Source: Anodontia alba (taxonomy: Eukaryota; Mollusca; Bivalvia; Lucinida; Lucinidae). From it: DNA of 64,000 nucleotides. Of this stretch, positions 12,601 to 27,600 are shown one piece after another. The DNA lies in contig OZ024831.1 of NCBI GenBank assembly GCA_964016985.1, positions 28,624,633 through 28,688,632 on the forward strand. Direction: 5' to 3'. Made by a program: the position numbers and the translations under genes. The notes under the pieces were generated by a model that was given only the letters and a program-made list of their open reading frames with translations, ran no database searches and was not told the DNA's origin. The stretch's first letter is position 1, and each line of letters begins with the position of its first letter.

Positions 12601-15600
12601 AATTCCATTTGACTACCTTAGGTGTGTCTAAATTATTGCTATATGAGGGGCAAACAGTGTAGACCCTGAGCCTCTGATCAAAGACTGGCTGTGTTGTGTG
12701 GCATCTGATGTAGTCATACACTGTTTGGTCAGGTTTTTTTGTCCTGATTATTTAGGGTATATACTGTATTGGTGTCATCTGCATGTAAATTATTCTATTG
12801 AAAAAAAATGCACAAAGCTGTCATAAGTTCATGTTGTTTTGATTGTAAATGTGTTAAAATTCTTTGATCTGTTTTGATTATTTCAACTGTTTTCTCAAGC
12901 AATCAATGATCAGACAAGCAATCCTGACTGATATAGATTAGATACATAGCGGCTACTGACTATAGATTATTGGAATGAAGTGTCATACATTTGCTGATAG
13001 ATTTTGATATGTTTTTCCTATCTGTAAAAATACCCCCTGGCTCTTACAACCTGATCTAATGATCCCGAAATATTGATAAATTGAACACAAAGCCCAGATA
13101 GTAGAATACTTGTTGCCTGAATTTCGATTCTTTAAACATCTATACCTGGTTATACAGTAACCATTCAAAGCCCCAAATAAAGAGAGTATTCAGCAGATTT
13201 TTTTTTTTTTTTTGTTACTTTTTCATATACATGTAATATGTATCGTGAGTACTCAATGGAATTGCCTGCCTGCAATAAATGCTTTCTTCACATACAATTC
13301 TAGCAAAACCGATGATGTAAGCATGTTGAACCCCCCTATAAAAGCCCAGACATTGGCAAACAGTGTAGACCCAGATCAGACACTGCAGAATGTGGCATCT
13401 GATCAGGGTATACAGTGTTTTCATGAAGTTCAGATTTTTGTTTGTGTTGAGGTTTTACGGCCCAGTCAACCCAATGGGGTCATGTCGAGCGCGGTCAGTT
13501 TACCTAACCACACGTTTACTGGGCAGACTTAGTCCTCTAAGTGGTTCACCAGTATTGTGCACATTCTTTCGCCAGAAACTGACAACTGCCCTTCTTGAAT
13601 CAGCGGAAGGGAGAGAATGACCGTAGAAAATATTTCATGATCAATCTCCATGAAAGAATGTTGCCGACCTCGGCGGGGGTTGAACCCGCGACCTCCTGGT
13701 CTCCAGTCGGACGGCGCATCCAACTGAGCCACCGAGGCCGTGAAGTTCAGAAACTCCTATAAAACATGGTAAGAATAACAAGCAAATTCCATGGGGAATT
13801 TATGTCCCCCGCCTAATTTTTATTTGAGGTGTTAAAAATGGTAAAGTTAACCAGAGGACCACTGGTCCTGTATCAAATACCTAAGTATTGAAGCAGGAAA
13901 CCAGTGATAAAAAATAATTTCAAGATTCTGAAAAAAACCACATGCATATCTTCAGACCATCCTTAAAGCACCTGTAAAGTTTCAAAGGATCGGCTTAAAA
14001 CTGTGGTAGGAGTTATGGGGTCAAGGTACCTACTCCCTATACGCTTCTGTAGTATTAGAACTCAAAAAATGTCTAAGTTAAAAATGCAGAAAAAGTGGTA
14101 AAAAATTATTTCAGGATTCTGAAAAAAACCACATGCATATCTTCAGGCCATCCTAAAAGCCCTTGTAAAGTTTCAAAAGGATCGGACAAAAACTGTGGGA
14201 GGAGTTAAGGGGACAAGGTGCCTGCACCCTATATACTTCTGCAATATTAGAACTCAAAAAATGTCTAAGTTAAAAATGCAGAAAAAGTAATAAAAAAATA
14301 TTTCAGGATTCTGAAAAATCCACCTGCATATTTTCAGGCCATCCTAAAAGCCCAGGTAAAGTTTCAAAAGGATCGGCCAAAAACTGTGGGAGGAGTTAAG
14401 GGGACAAGGTACCTACTCACTATAGACTTCTGTAAAATTAGAACTCAAAAAATGTCTAAGTTCAAAACGTGCAAAAAGTGATAAAAAATAATTTCAGGAT
14501 TCTGAATAAACCACATGCATATCTTCAGACCATCCTTAAAGCACCTGTAAAGTTTCAAAAGGATCGGCCAAAAACTGTGGGAGGAGTTAAGGGGACAAGG
14601 TACCTGCTCCCTATATACTCCTGTAGTATTAGAACTCAAAAAATGTCTAAGTAAAAAATGCGGAAAAAGTAATAAAAAATTATTTCAGGATTCTGAAAAA
14701 ACCACATGCATATCTTCAGGCCATCCTTAAAGCCCATGTAAAGTTTCAAAAGGATCGGCCAAAAACTGTGGGAGGAGTTAAGGGGACAAGGTACCTACTC
14801 CCTATACACTTCTGTAGTATTAGAAATCGAAAAATGACTGTTAAAAATGCAGAAAAAGTAATAAAAAATTATTTCAGGATTCTGAAAAATCCACCTGCAT
14901 ATTTTCAGGCCATCCTAAAAGCCCACGTAAAGTTTCAAAAGGATCGGCCAAAAACTGTGGGAGGAGTTAAGGGGACAAGGTACCTACTCCCTATAGACTT
15001 CTGTAAAATTAGAACTCAAAAAATGTCTAAGTTCAAAACGTGTAAAAAGTGATAAAAAATAATTTCAGGATTCTGAATAAACCACATGCATATCTTCAGA
15101 CCATCCTTAAAGCACCTGTACAGTTTCAAAAGGATCGGCCAAAAACTGTGGGAGGAGTTAAGGGGACAAGGTACCTGCTCCCTATATACTCCTGTAGTAT
15201 TAGAACTCAAAAAATGTCTAAGTTAAAAATGCGGAAAAAGTAATAAAAAATTATTTCAGGATTCTGAAAAAACCACATGCATATCTTCAGGCCATCCTGA
15301 AAGCCCATGTAAAATTTCAAAAGGATCGGCCAAAAACTGTGGGAGGAGTTAAGGGGACAAGGTACCTACTCCCTATACACTTCTGTAGTATTAGAAATCG
15401 AAAAATGACTAAGTTAAAAATGCGGAAAAAGTAATAAAAAATTATTTCAGGATTCTGAAAAAACCACATGCATATCTTCAGGCTATCCTTAAAACACCTG
15501 TAAAGTTTCAAAAGAATCGGCCAAAAACTGTGGGAGGAGTTAAGGGGACAAGGTACCTACTCCCTATAGACTTCTGTAGTATTAGAACTCAAAAAAAGTC

Positions 15601-18600
15601 TAAGTTAAAAATGCGGAAAAAGTAATAAAAAATTATTTCAGGATTCTGAAAAAACCACATGCATATCTTCAGGCCATCCTAAAAGCCCATGTAAAGTTTC
15701 AAAAGGATCGGCCAAAAACTGTGGGAGGAGTTAAGGGGACAAGGTACCTACTCCCTATACACTTCTGTAGTATTAGAACTCAAAAAATGTCTAAGTTAAA
15801 AATGCGGAAAAAGTGATAAAAAATTATTTCAGGATTCTGAAAAAACCACATGCATATCTTCAGGCCATCCTAAAAGCCCATGTAAAGTTTCAAAAGGATC
15901 GGCCAAAAACTGTGGGAGGAGTTAAGGGGACAAGGTACCTACTCCCTATAGACTTCTGTAATATTAGAACTCAAAAAATGTCTAAGTTAAAAATGCAGAA
16001 AAAGTGATAAAAAATTATTTCAGGATTCTGAAAAAACCACATGCATATCTTCATACCATGCTTAAAACACCTGTAAAGTTTCAAAAGGATTGGACAGAAA
16101 TTGTGGGAGGAGTTAAGGGGACAAAGTACCCACTAAAAACTCGGAACCACGCACCACGCACCACGCGCCACGCACCACGCACCACGGAAAACCAAAAACA
16201 GTGTCCCTCCACTTTTCTTCGAAAAGGCGGGGGACAAAAACTAACCTGACAGTGTCTGGTTAGTTTTTATTCTTACCATGTTTTATAGGAGTTTTGAGGC
16301 ACCCCCATATAGGAAATAAACCTGTTCAAAGAGATGAGGGAGAAGAGTCCATTTGGCATAAATGGGTTTTATGTGCCTGTCTGAATATTTGACAAATATG
16401 ATAAAGTGCAAAGACCAGTTACATAGACTGCTTAGGACCTTGCCTGTGCAAAGACCTGTTACATAGACTGCTTAGGACCTTGCCTGTGCAAAGACCTGTT
16501 ACATAGACTGCTTTGGACCTTGCCTGTGCAAAGACCTGTTACATAGACTGCTTTGGACCTTGCCTGAGCAAAGACCTGTTACATAGACTGCTTTGGACAT
16601 TGCCTGAGCAAAGACCTGTTACATAGACTGCTTTGGACCTTGCCTCTGCAATCCACATGACCTTTAACCTTAAAGCAGATGACCTGTCCTGGCTTTTCAG
16701 CCATCTGTCAGTGTGTCTACACCTGGACAATGTAAAGCTATACACCTTACCTGGGGGAAGATGTCCCCCATCAATCAACCAACAATACCACTTGTCTATT
16801 TGTCCTGCTCTAATGCCTCTTTTGATGGCCATTTTAATGTTTATTTACATGTTGTATAGCTTTAATGCTTGTTTGCTTAAAACTTGTGACAACCCTGAGA
16901 CATGCATTAACTTAGTCTGGGTTTGGTCACTGGTATTACACACTATGGTTATATTTCCCACCCCAACCCCCACCCCACCTTCTTTTTGCAAACATTAAAA
17001 GGTCATTTATCTGAGAGGTAGACTACATGCACTTTTTTTTTTCTTACAAAAATATTTTTGCTTTCATCTTTAATGGATAGCATATAGCAATGACATTAGG
17101 TTAAAATGTGTTCCAATTAGTCCTGGGACCATAAGGGCATCAATATATAAAAGGCAGGTCCCAACCCTCTTCTTTTGCTGCCATTAACCTTCTCCATCTC
17201 TACTGGGTGAATAGAGAGGCAATTCCAATTAGTACCTGCAAGATGTGGGTGCAAGAAAAAAACAAAATTATCACATTGTCTGGACCAATGCTGAACCATC
17301 CACCATCAAATTACAAATTGTTTAGTTGGCAATTTACAAACCCTTGTCCTGCTGAATAAATTCAGATGCCATGCCTACTTCTATTTTTTCAGCCAATCAG
17401 ATTACTTGATCTGGAATGTAGCTATAAATTTACATACTTAATGACAAACAGTGCAGATCCAGAGAAGCCAACTGATCTGGATCTACACTGTTTGCAAAGG
17501 CAGAGTATATTCGGGTTCAGCAGTACAAGGGTTAATACCATATTATTTTGCTCTCTGCAACTGATTTAATGGCTCTAAAATAACAGCTAAAAGCATCCAG
17601 GACTGTTTAATGATTGGAAACCATGGTTACATTGACTGTTTAAGACTTATTTGTTGCTCTGATCTATCAGGTGACAGGCATTGATTTTCATTTATATCAA
17701 ATTTCCTGCTACAAGGTACTTAGGTCATCCTTTTATAAATCACTTGATAGAGGTGCCTAATGGGAACTGGGCAGGTAATAACATCCCAAAACCTGAGAAT
17801 GTGAAGACCCCGATGCTGCTCATATATTTTCTACATACATTCTCTCCGGCACAACTCCAGACAAGTACAGGTGATTTGCTTTTTTGTCATAAACTCCTAA
17901 AAGTACCGCAATAACCCTAAATATAAGGACAGATAGGCCTTTGCAAAAATAGCAGGCCCAGATCAGACATTTGATCAGGGTCTGCACTGTTTGTCATCCA
18001 TACAGCAATATTTTAGACAGCAGAATGGACTACTGTATTCGACCTAAAACCGCACTGTGCACTTAAGTTATTCAAAATTACTTGTGATAAAATATGTACC
18101 TACCTGGCTACCTACACTAAGTGTACTCTTTGAAAAAAAACAGCGAAGGACTAATCAAATGATGCTAATGCAATGTTGTTGTTTTTTTTATTTTCTTCAT
18201 AATACCATATGTTTACCCGTCATCCTCTCTTAATCTGGAGCCATGGTTTGTGAAGAAATCTGTTAAAGCAGGCTTTGCCAGATATTCAGAGCTGGTCAAA
18301 TACCAAGAAAATGTAAAGCAATGAGGTGAAAAACCCCAATGATTTTGGTGTACTTCAGTTGGAACGAACAGGCATCAACCAGAGATAGCACAAAGCTATT
18401 AGAATGGGTGGATGCCAAGTAATTTTTGGAATAATCCCTCTAAGCCAGAGTATTTGAGTCTGCTTACTGGGAAAATTAATTAAGCAGACCTATAGGGTAG
18501 TGATCAATTTACAAAGAGACTTAAAATTTTTAACCCTAGTCCTGCTGGACCGGGATAATGCCCTTCTTCAGAAGCCAACTGATCTGGATCTACACTGTTT

Positions 18601-21600
18601 GACACTAAATATGTGAATTTGTATTAACAAACTTAATCAAGCAATCTGACTGGCTAACAATTACAAGTGAGCGTGGTATCTTAATAAATTCAGCATGACA
18701 AGGGTTAATTCTACATTCTCACCTGTGAAATAATTCGGAACTATATCTCCATCTTAATATGTATTCTATGTATTCAAATCAACAGGCCTATGCAAACAGT
18801 GTATACCCCAGGGATTTCCCCAGACTCTTTTACCTTCAGCCACAGACCCTTGAAACCAGGAGTGTGGGGCAGGAGGATGACCCAGTGGCCCTTAAAACTG
18901 GCTTGCTGAATTCTGCGTCTAGCCTGATTCAAACCTCGGACCTTGTGATCTGACTGCTAACAACTCAGCCACCTGGAAACTTCTCCCAAACTCTGAACAA
19001 GCCCAACTGATGAACTAGGCTATCGTAAATATTTTTCTCTTTCCTCTATGAAAACATATTTGTGGGTACTCATTAGAAATGCCTCAATGAGGCATTTCTA
19101 ATGAGTACCCACAACGTATGTTTTCATGGAGAAATATCAAAATGTTCCTTCTGTCTTGCTCTTTACTGTTTGCTCAGGCCTATGTAGGAATATTTTGGAT
19201 CAATACAGTACTATTACTATCAATTGGGTTTGTCCATCTGATGTCCTCTTCAGAGGTTAAGGTGTTCAGGATGATAGATAGACACCTGTATGTGCAGGAG
19301 CCTTGAAGTTCGGCATTTCTGACCGAATTTCAAGCTCCTGTGGTGGTGACCAATATAATCTAACTGTCGTCCAACGAATTGGGAATACAGAGGCCCAGAC
19401 CAGTCTCTGCAGATATGATTATACACCTTTCTTCTAGAGCCATGTTGGGTCTTAACAGATACCTACCACTTTCTGACATCTTGCCGCCTCTACTTCGTTT
19501 CCCAGACCTTTTTCAATGAAACTAAGCTGCTAATTAACTGCTTCTGTTCAGTTTGTCCCCAGCATATTTTCCAACAATACAAGTACATCAAAAAGCCATT
19601 ATCACTTTGTTGCTAACTCAAATAGTGTACACAATGTCCCCATTAATGTGCCTTGCCTCAGTGAATTTTCTCACCTGTATTTACACAAACCAAGTTTTAT
19701 ACGAAAAATAACCTTCCTATTTCATGTCATATTATCTCCTATTTAAGAAAAAAATATACCATTTTCACACACACAAAAATGATCACACGGATAGATTAGC
19801 TTTGATAAATCCAATTTTGGGCAATCTAAGGCTTCACATTTCCAACAAACAAACCTTATCCATTAATCCCCTACACAAGATTACAAACTAAACTAATTTT
19901 GTACACAGTAGTTCTGTTGTGCCCTTGCAATCACACAAAAGACTGAGTCACTAGGAACCAATTATTGAAAATTCAATTAATGTTTTTAATCAACTGAATT
20001 CCCCTTGGAAAATCTGGTTTTCACAACATATAACATATTCTGTTCAAGAACTTTTATTCCAGATTTCTTGACTGTCTTGACCATTAGATGTTTAGACTGG
20101 TACACTTGTTTACTCAGGTATGACTGTGTTTGACTGAGTGAAAGCAGAGAAGCGGCCTCAAGCTATTGGTATGTTCTGTGAGGCCTCTCAAGGGGGTGAT
20201 AATAAAAGGTAGGATGAAAGTGTCTGCGCTTTCATTAAAATCTGATTAGAGCTTTTGATTTTAGGGAATTTGAAGAGGGTTATTGATTATTCATGAAGTG
20301 TAATTGATTGATAAAGTGTAGATTTATGTTAGTACTGAAACAGGTGGTATTATATCAGGTAAAACATGCATGTTTTACTAATGCAGGTACTATAGTTATA
20401 GTGCTCAGGAGATGAAGTGGAAGTTAATTAACACAGAGCATGCTGGGTAAAAAATTCAGCAGATGACAATCTGAAATATTTTTTCCCCGAGAACAGAAGG
20501 GGTGGGGGTGCTTTGACATTTTCTTTTTACAAAAAGTTCAATGTAAAGAACTGGCATTTTAGCCTGAAAATGTTTCTCAAAAACATTTGCTGCAAGGGCC
20601 ATAACTCTGAAATATCCCATTACATCACACAATGCCTGTGAATGTCTATTCAATCCCAGCACACTGGCTGAGAAACTGGCCACCATGCAAATTCAACTCT
20701 GAACATATTTCCTGGACACAGATTTTGTTCTAAGTATCTCTTTTAATCTGCAGAGTGGAAAAGGTTGATTTGGTCGTGATACTTTGTATGAAGGGCCATA
20801 ATTCTGGACGTATTGCAACATTTAACCCACGTGTGGTAACACATCATTAAGCCCAAATTTGAAAAAGCTCTCTCTGTCATTTCAGAAGATGTGATTTAGA
20901 GATAGATTTGAAATTTCATACCCAAGGGCTATAAATCCAGACCAAATGTTTTAACGCAATACCCTCTTCATCCAAAGATGTATAATCCTGCCAAAATTTG
21001 GTAATGCCTCTTTAACATCAATTCAGCAGTTATGACCCATTCAGGGGGATGTTCTGAAGGGGAATGACAGAAAGGGTAAAACTCCTTTATTAGAGACAAA
21101 TGGTAATCCACATCATTCCTACCTTCCATATGCATGCACAAACAGCCCCACTTCTCTTTCAAACACACACCATTTTGCTTATTCATTCTTTCACCAAAAT
21201 TTAAGGGTCTGGATAGACTTCTTCCCTATAAAGGTCAGGAGTCTTCTTAGACTATCGTTTCGACTTGACAGTGTTTCTGCGATTTTGTAAAAAGGGTGAC
21301 AACTTTGTGACCTGTTTGCTTCCCAACATAAAAATCCTTTTATTAAAAGGGCCCTACCATAAAAGTAAAGAATTTGCAACTTGGAAGAAAATTCTTTCCT
21401 TTTAGTAGGCCTCTTTTCAGAAGGGAGACAAAATAAGAATTATCTCCCCTAAAAGTGCATTAATTCCTCTTAATCTAAAATACGAAGTAAAGAAAAGACT
21501 TTCAGCTTCTAAAATGTGAGAAAAATTGGAAAGCTTGTAAATTTTCTGCAGACATTATTTTAGAATATTTTTCACCGGAAATATGACTGTTGTCAAATGC

Positions 21601-24600
21601 CACTAAGCCTTGGTAATTGCATCAAAATACATCATCCTGCTGTTGTCTGAAGAGCTTTAACCCTTGCCATGCTGAATAAATTAAGATGCCATGCCCACTT
21701 CTAATTTTCAGCCAATCAGATTACTTGAACCAAGTTGTTGATACAAATTCACATATTTTATGACAAACAGTGTAGATCCAGATCAGTTGGCTTCTTCAGA
21801 AGCCAACTGATCTGGATCTACTCTGTTTGCACAGGCAGAGTATATCCGGGCTCAGCAGGACAAGGGTAAATGTTTATGGAACTTTCCCATGCTTTTTTCA
21901 ACAAGTTTATGCAATGTTTCTCAAAACACAGAGCTCCTTAACCTTTTGGCACATTCTGGGGATATTTTTCTTATTTTTCCCCACCAAGAAAATAGGGTTT
22001 GATATTAAATGCAGTTTGTCTTCTATTTGCAGAAGTGTCAAACTTTATTTCCTGGGTAAAATAAGAAAGAATATTTCAAAATGTCTGCTGATTTTTTTAC
22101 CCAACATGCAAAATGTTAAACATGTAAGAAATGAAGAAAGGCCTTTAGAATCTCAAGTTATTTTCTGCTGTCTATGTAGGTATGTTTTCAGAGTAAATAA
22201 AGAGCAGACATGTATAGGGCAACATCAGTTCTGCAAACAAAGAGAATGATTTTGCAAAAAGCTTCACTACTTTAACCCTTAAAGCGGTAAGCAAATTTGT
22301 AGCAGAGACATTCCAAAACTGATTTGTTCTTTTTTTTTTTCAGATAAAATAAGACTTGACAATTCATATCTGCTAGGCAGATGATTCACATGAAATGTCA
22401 AGCTGATTTTTTTTTCTAAAAAAAAAAAAAAAAAAATAATAATAAAAAAAAATTTTCAAACTGCCATATTAGTGCTTTATTTAACACTTACCACGCTGTG
22501 GGCAGATTCGGCATACGACAAACTGATGATATTTTTCTCATTTTTTTTTCCAGAAAATAGGCTGTGACATTTCGTGCAACCCTGGAGACAATTTGCATGA
22601 AATGTCAAAGCCTATTTTCTGGAAAAAATAAGAAAAATATTTTCAAAATTCAATATAGTTGAATTCACCTGTTTTAATATTTCAGCCCTTGGCACTGAAA
22701 CACACTAAATACGAGTACAAATATTTCAAAATGTCATATGCTGAAAATTTTACCCAGAGTGCTAAGTGTTAAGGAATAACATTTAGCATTCTTATGGTGA
22801 TATTAGCAGATGACAACTGAGCCACTTCATGCGAAAAAGGCTCTTCAAGGTATAGGTGAACAACAGAGACACAGATCTGCCTGCACATCCATAGTCTGAT
22901 CAGTGCCTTTGCAGTACATTTATATATTCCGCAATATCCAATGATCCTGTAAGGGGACATTGGACAGCAATCCGAGGAACAGCAAAAGCACTGATCAGCC
23001 TGGACAGATGTGCAAGGTGATCTGTGCCTTTACTAATTGTATAACCTGATGAAATTTTCACACGAGGCAACTCAAATGAAAATAAGGTTTGGTTTTTGAA
23101 GATTATGGAGATTATTCACATGAACTGTCAAACTCATTTTTCCTTGAGAAATAATAGTATTTTTAAAATTTTATCTATTAATATTCATATTCAGCATGCA
23201 TTCTATGAATTGTGCAACATATGTTGCATGTACTGCTCAGCACAACATATGACGACAGCTCTAGATACGGTATATTGTCCTAAAGTTTCAAACACTATTC
23301 CATACTTTTTTGGCTTAAATATTGCTTTTTATGCATTTTATGCACTTATATCAGGAGCAGTCTGATCTGGGTCTGCACTGTTTGCAAATGACATTTTGTC
23401 AGAAACTTTGGTGTTTGAAATTTCTGGACATTTTCTGTAATGGGGATATCCACATAAATATCTTTCTTGTATCTCCATGAAAACGTATGTTGTTGGTACT
23501 TACCGTATTCGATCTAATTACCGCACATACCCCTATAAGCGCACAGTCAAGAAATTCCGTAGTCTTCAGATTACAGCCAGTGTACTTTTTTCTTTACTTC
23601 TTTATAAAGGCATATGTTGTGGGTACTTGTCAATGCAATTCAAATGAGTACCCACAACATATGTTTTAATAAAGAAAATCAGAAAAAAAAAAAAAAAAAA
23701 AAACTCGCATAAACACCAAATAAGGCCTTTGCTGATGTTTGTTTTTAAGGGTATCCTTAGTAAGTAGAGTCATATTTTGAAAAACCTAAGTGCACTGTAT
23801 GGTAATTAGGTCGAATACAGTATTAGAAGCGCACAGGAGACATGCTTCCAATGAGTACCATATCATATGGTTCTTGTGGAGAAATAGGCAAAACTGTAAA
23901 TACTTTTATAGTGAAAACAGCATCTTATTTAGTGCCATAGGCTGTTTTGATATTTATTTCTCTGTATACTGGAGATGAATTTAGCAGACAACAAATTTCT
24001 CATACAAGTGCACAAATACATTTGCCTGTCTTTTTTTCTCAGATAGTAGTGCTTAATTGCATGTGACCTGTCACTCATCAACAGCCAAATCAGACTATAG
24101 TCTGCACAAATGTGCAAGCTTATCTCACAGTGCCCACTATATATTTATCATGTACTAATTAATATAGAAGTCTGGTGCTGCCCCTGTGTGGCTTTGCTGC
24201 CTGGTAGTGTTAAAAATCTGACTAGATAGATAGATATAGAAGTCCATGTCTAGGGGCTGATCTTGCCTCTGCCCATTTATCACAGGGCATAAGTATATAT
24301 ATCTTTGGCTATAATAGGTTTTGCCATTTGGCATGGTCATGCCAGAATATTCAAGGAAAAAACAAAGTATAAGTTTTTTTGCTGTCAATTAAAGAGGAAT
24401 AAAGCATGAGCCTAGAAATAGTTACCAGCACTTTTTGTTGATAAACCACATTAAAGATAGATACACCATGATAACCAGAAAATTGGGAGCCCATTATTAC
24501 AGATAAACAAACTTTCATTATCTTCTGACTATCAAGATATAGAAGACTACATATGCTATCCTCGTAAGTTTCATACCTTCAGATAAGGTACTTTTTCAAC

Positions 24601-27600
24601 CAAAAAGTACCGACATTTTTCTTATTTCTCCACAAAAACGTGTACTCATCAGAAGCAGTGCCTTAGGCACTTCTAATGAGTAACCTACAGCATGTTTTCC
24701 TATATCTCCAAAGTAAGTTAATCTGGATAGTAAATAGAAGCACCTTGCCAAAGTAATTCTAATGAGTACCCAAAAATATGTTTTCATGGAGAAATAAGAA
24801 AAAATATTTTCCTGATACCCCCTCTTATCGAGAGCTTATAACCAACAAATACAAACACTGAAGTAAATAACAAACTGTATTTATTGTAAATATTTGGACC
24901 AAAATACATGCACAAATAGTTCAGAACAATGGAGACCCAGATCAAACTGCTCCTTGGAAGCGCAATGAGGTGAAGATTCTGTCTGAGTTATTGATTAACC
25001 CATTTATGCTGAATAGACTCTTCTATTTCATTTCTTTGGAAGGTCCATTTCTAATAGAAGCTGTGTCAGGTTAGTTTTTATTATTACCATGTTTATAGAA
25101 ATTCCTATCATTAATGCAAACAGTGTAGACCCTGATCAGATGCCACATACTGATCTGGGTCTACACTGTTTGTCAGTGTCCCTTTTATGGGATGTTAGGC
25201 ATAACTGGGTTAAAGATATATCAACCCTTGTCAGACATTTTGTGTCATCTCCCAGAGAAAGGGAGAAAAAGGGACAGATGAGCTAATGGATGAGACGAAA
25301 GAGCAAAATAGAGGAGAATGAAGGAAAAAGCAAACGACAATGCAAAAACAGAAGAAATACCCTATTCGACCTTATTACCACACTGTGCGCTTAAGTTTTT
25401 CAAAATTACTGGAAAACTTGTGGTAAAATATAACACTAACTACTGGTAAGGGTACAATTAAAAAAAAGATTAGCAAATGACTCGCTTGATGATGTGTATG
25501 TGATGTTTTTCTGGTTTCTGTACAAAAGCATATGTTGTGGGTACTCATTTGAGTTGCACCGACAAGTCGATGTAATTCAAATGGGACTCATAACATATGC
25601 CTTTTTAAAGAAGTAGACAAAAAGTACACTGGCTATGATCTGAAGACGACGCAATTGTTGACTGTGCGCTTATAGGGATATGTGCGGTAATTAGGGTATA
25701 CTAACATGCCCTCTTCCCACACCTGTATAGGAAGTACTCCAGGAGAAATTCTTTCCTTTTAAAATAGACCCTTTTTCAGAAGAAAGGCAAAAACAATGTC
25801 AGAGTTGCCTCCCCTTAAAGTGTACTGTCCATTCCCCTTAATCTGACAAGACAAGAATAAAGCTCATGCTCATTAAGGCCTTTAACTATTCCTTAATTGA
25901 AAGTTAATACTCCATCAAAAAAACAGTGATGTTTTCTTTTGCTTCTGACAAGACTTGCTGCCCTGATCTCATCAAAACCATTTTTAGAGATAATTTTAGA
26001 GAAATTACAGAATCTCTGTTCTCATGGAGATATATAGCAGTATATTTTTACCATCAACCAAGATACCAAGTACCTACAGAAATGCTAAACCTGGTTGAGA
26101 AATTAGGCACAAAGCATGCATTACAAATTTCACCACAAATTCTGGATGAGAAACAGAAGTGTTAGACTGATCTTCCAAACAGACTATCTATAATTCACCA
26201 GACAAAAACAAGAGAGGAACATGCATAGGTAAAAAGAAACAATTCTTGGTTCATTAGGAATTTGGCACTACATTGTATATCTTCACCTTGTACTGTTTGT
26301 TTATATTAGCAGGAGAATTTGGATTGTTTGCAACAGATTGGGAACTGTTAAGAATAATTCATGTATCAAATCTACTGCAAATGTTTTCTTTGCTTTATGG
26401 AACAACACAGCACTGAAAGTAGACTGGCTCTCGTCTCCAGTTACTAAATATTTCCTCGTAACCCTGTTTGATAATGCACTAAAATGAAACAAAAAACAAA
26501 ACAAAAACAAAAAATCATGGCTATAAAGGCTGGTCACTAGTGACCAGCCTTTATAGTCATGATATTATTTTGGTTTATTTTAGTGGATTATTAAACAGTA
26601 TTATAAAAAAAAAAAATAGAAACTAGAGACTGGATCAGTCTCCACTGAAGGCTATTATGGGGAAAAGGACACACTTTTGCAGGAGTTTTTGCCTCCCTTC
26701 TGAAAAGGGGTCTATTCCAAAAGGATTTACTCCCCTTGAAAGTAGACCCCTTTTCAGAAAGGAACATGTGTACTGTAAAGGAAATAGGTCACAAAAGTTG
26801 TCTCCTTTGTCGACCAAGTGTATCAGTCTGTTACTGGGACCATTAAACTAGTCATATGTCTGCTGCCTACTGCCTGTTTTTCTTCATTTTCCCAGCCCAT
26901 TTTACTTTTTGCTTTGAATTTATTGACCCACAGTTAATGGCAATGGGAAAATGAATATTCAACCATCAAGTTGATTCAAAACTATACATGCAAAAGAAAA
27001 TAAATCTAACCCTTAAGCACTAAACAAATTGTAGCAGAGGACAATCTGTTTTTTTTTTTATTTTTTATCATTTTTTCAGATTGTCAGAGAAAATAAGTCT
27101 TCACATTTGATGTGAATCATCTGCTAAACAGATGATTCCCATGAAATGTAAAGTCTTACTGTCTCTGAAAACAGTAAAAAATATTTCAAAATGTTGTCTG
27201 CTGCAGTTGTGACAGACACTTTAAAGGTTTAGAGCCATCCCTCATTAGAGTAATGGAGTTATTCCCATTAAGTCCATTAAATAAACGAGATTCTTCATTT
27301 TTTTCTTTTTTTTCAATAATCAGTGCATGAGAATCCAATGATTAATGGTAGTTTTACCTTTACCTGAGGTAGAGTGAGTGAGGGAGGGAGAAGGGGATGA
27401 AGAAAGGGGCAGAGAGAGAGAGAGTGAGAAGGGCAGGGAGAGAGACAGATAGACAGAGAAGCACACTAGACACTGAAGGCAGGTTCATGAATGAATTTGA
27501 ATTTTACATTTTATCAACACATGCAAAGCCCAAAATGACTTAAGTCCAATTAAAAGGTAACCTCCAAATAAAAATGGTCATCCTGTTATTTGAAATTTTT

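Noticed and set aside
13529..13732. tRNA gene on the minus strand (also at 57540-57624)
   Set aside because: The A and B boxes belong to the SINE1 head; the sequence does not close an acceptor stem and it continues into the SINE body.
14768..16249. Repeated ~64-codon frames on both strands suggesting a repeat protein
   Set aside because: They follow the 190-bp tandem unit of HINE-1, are interrupted by stops between units and occur on both strands.
21827..22249. 140-codon plus-strand frame
   Set aside because: It runs through the PAL-B right arm and a PAL-E element; no domain signature and no splice context.
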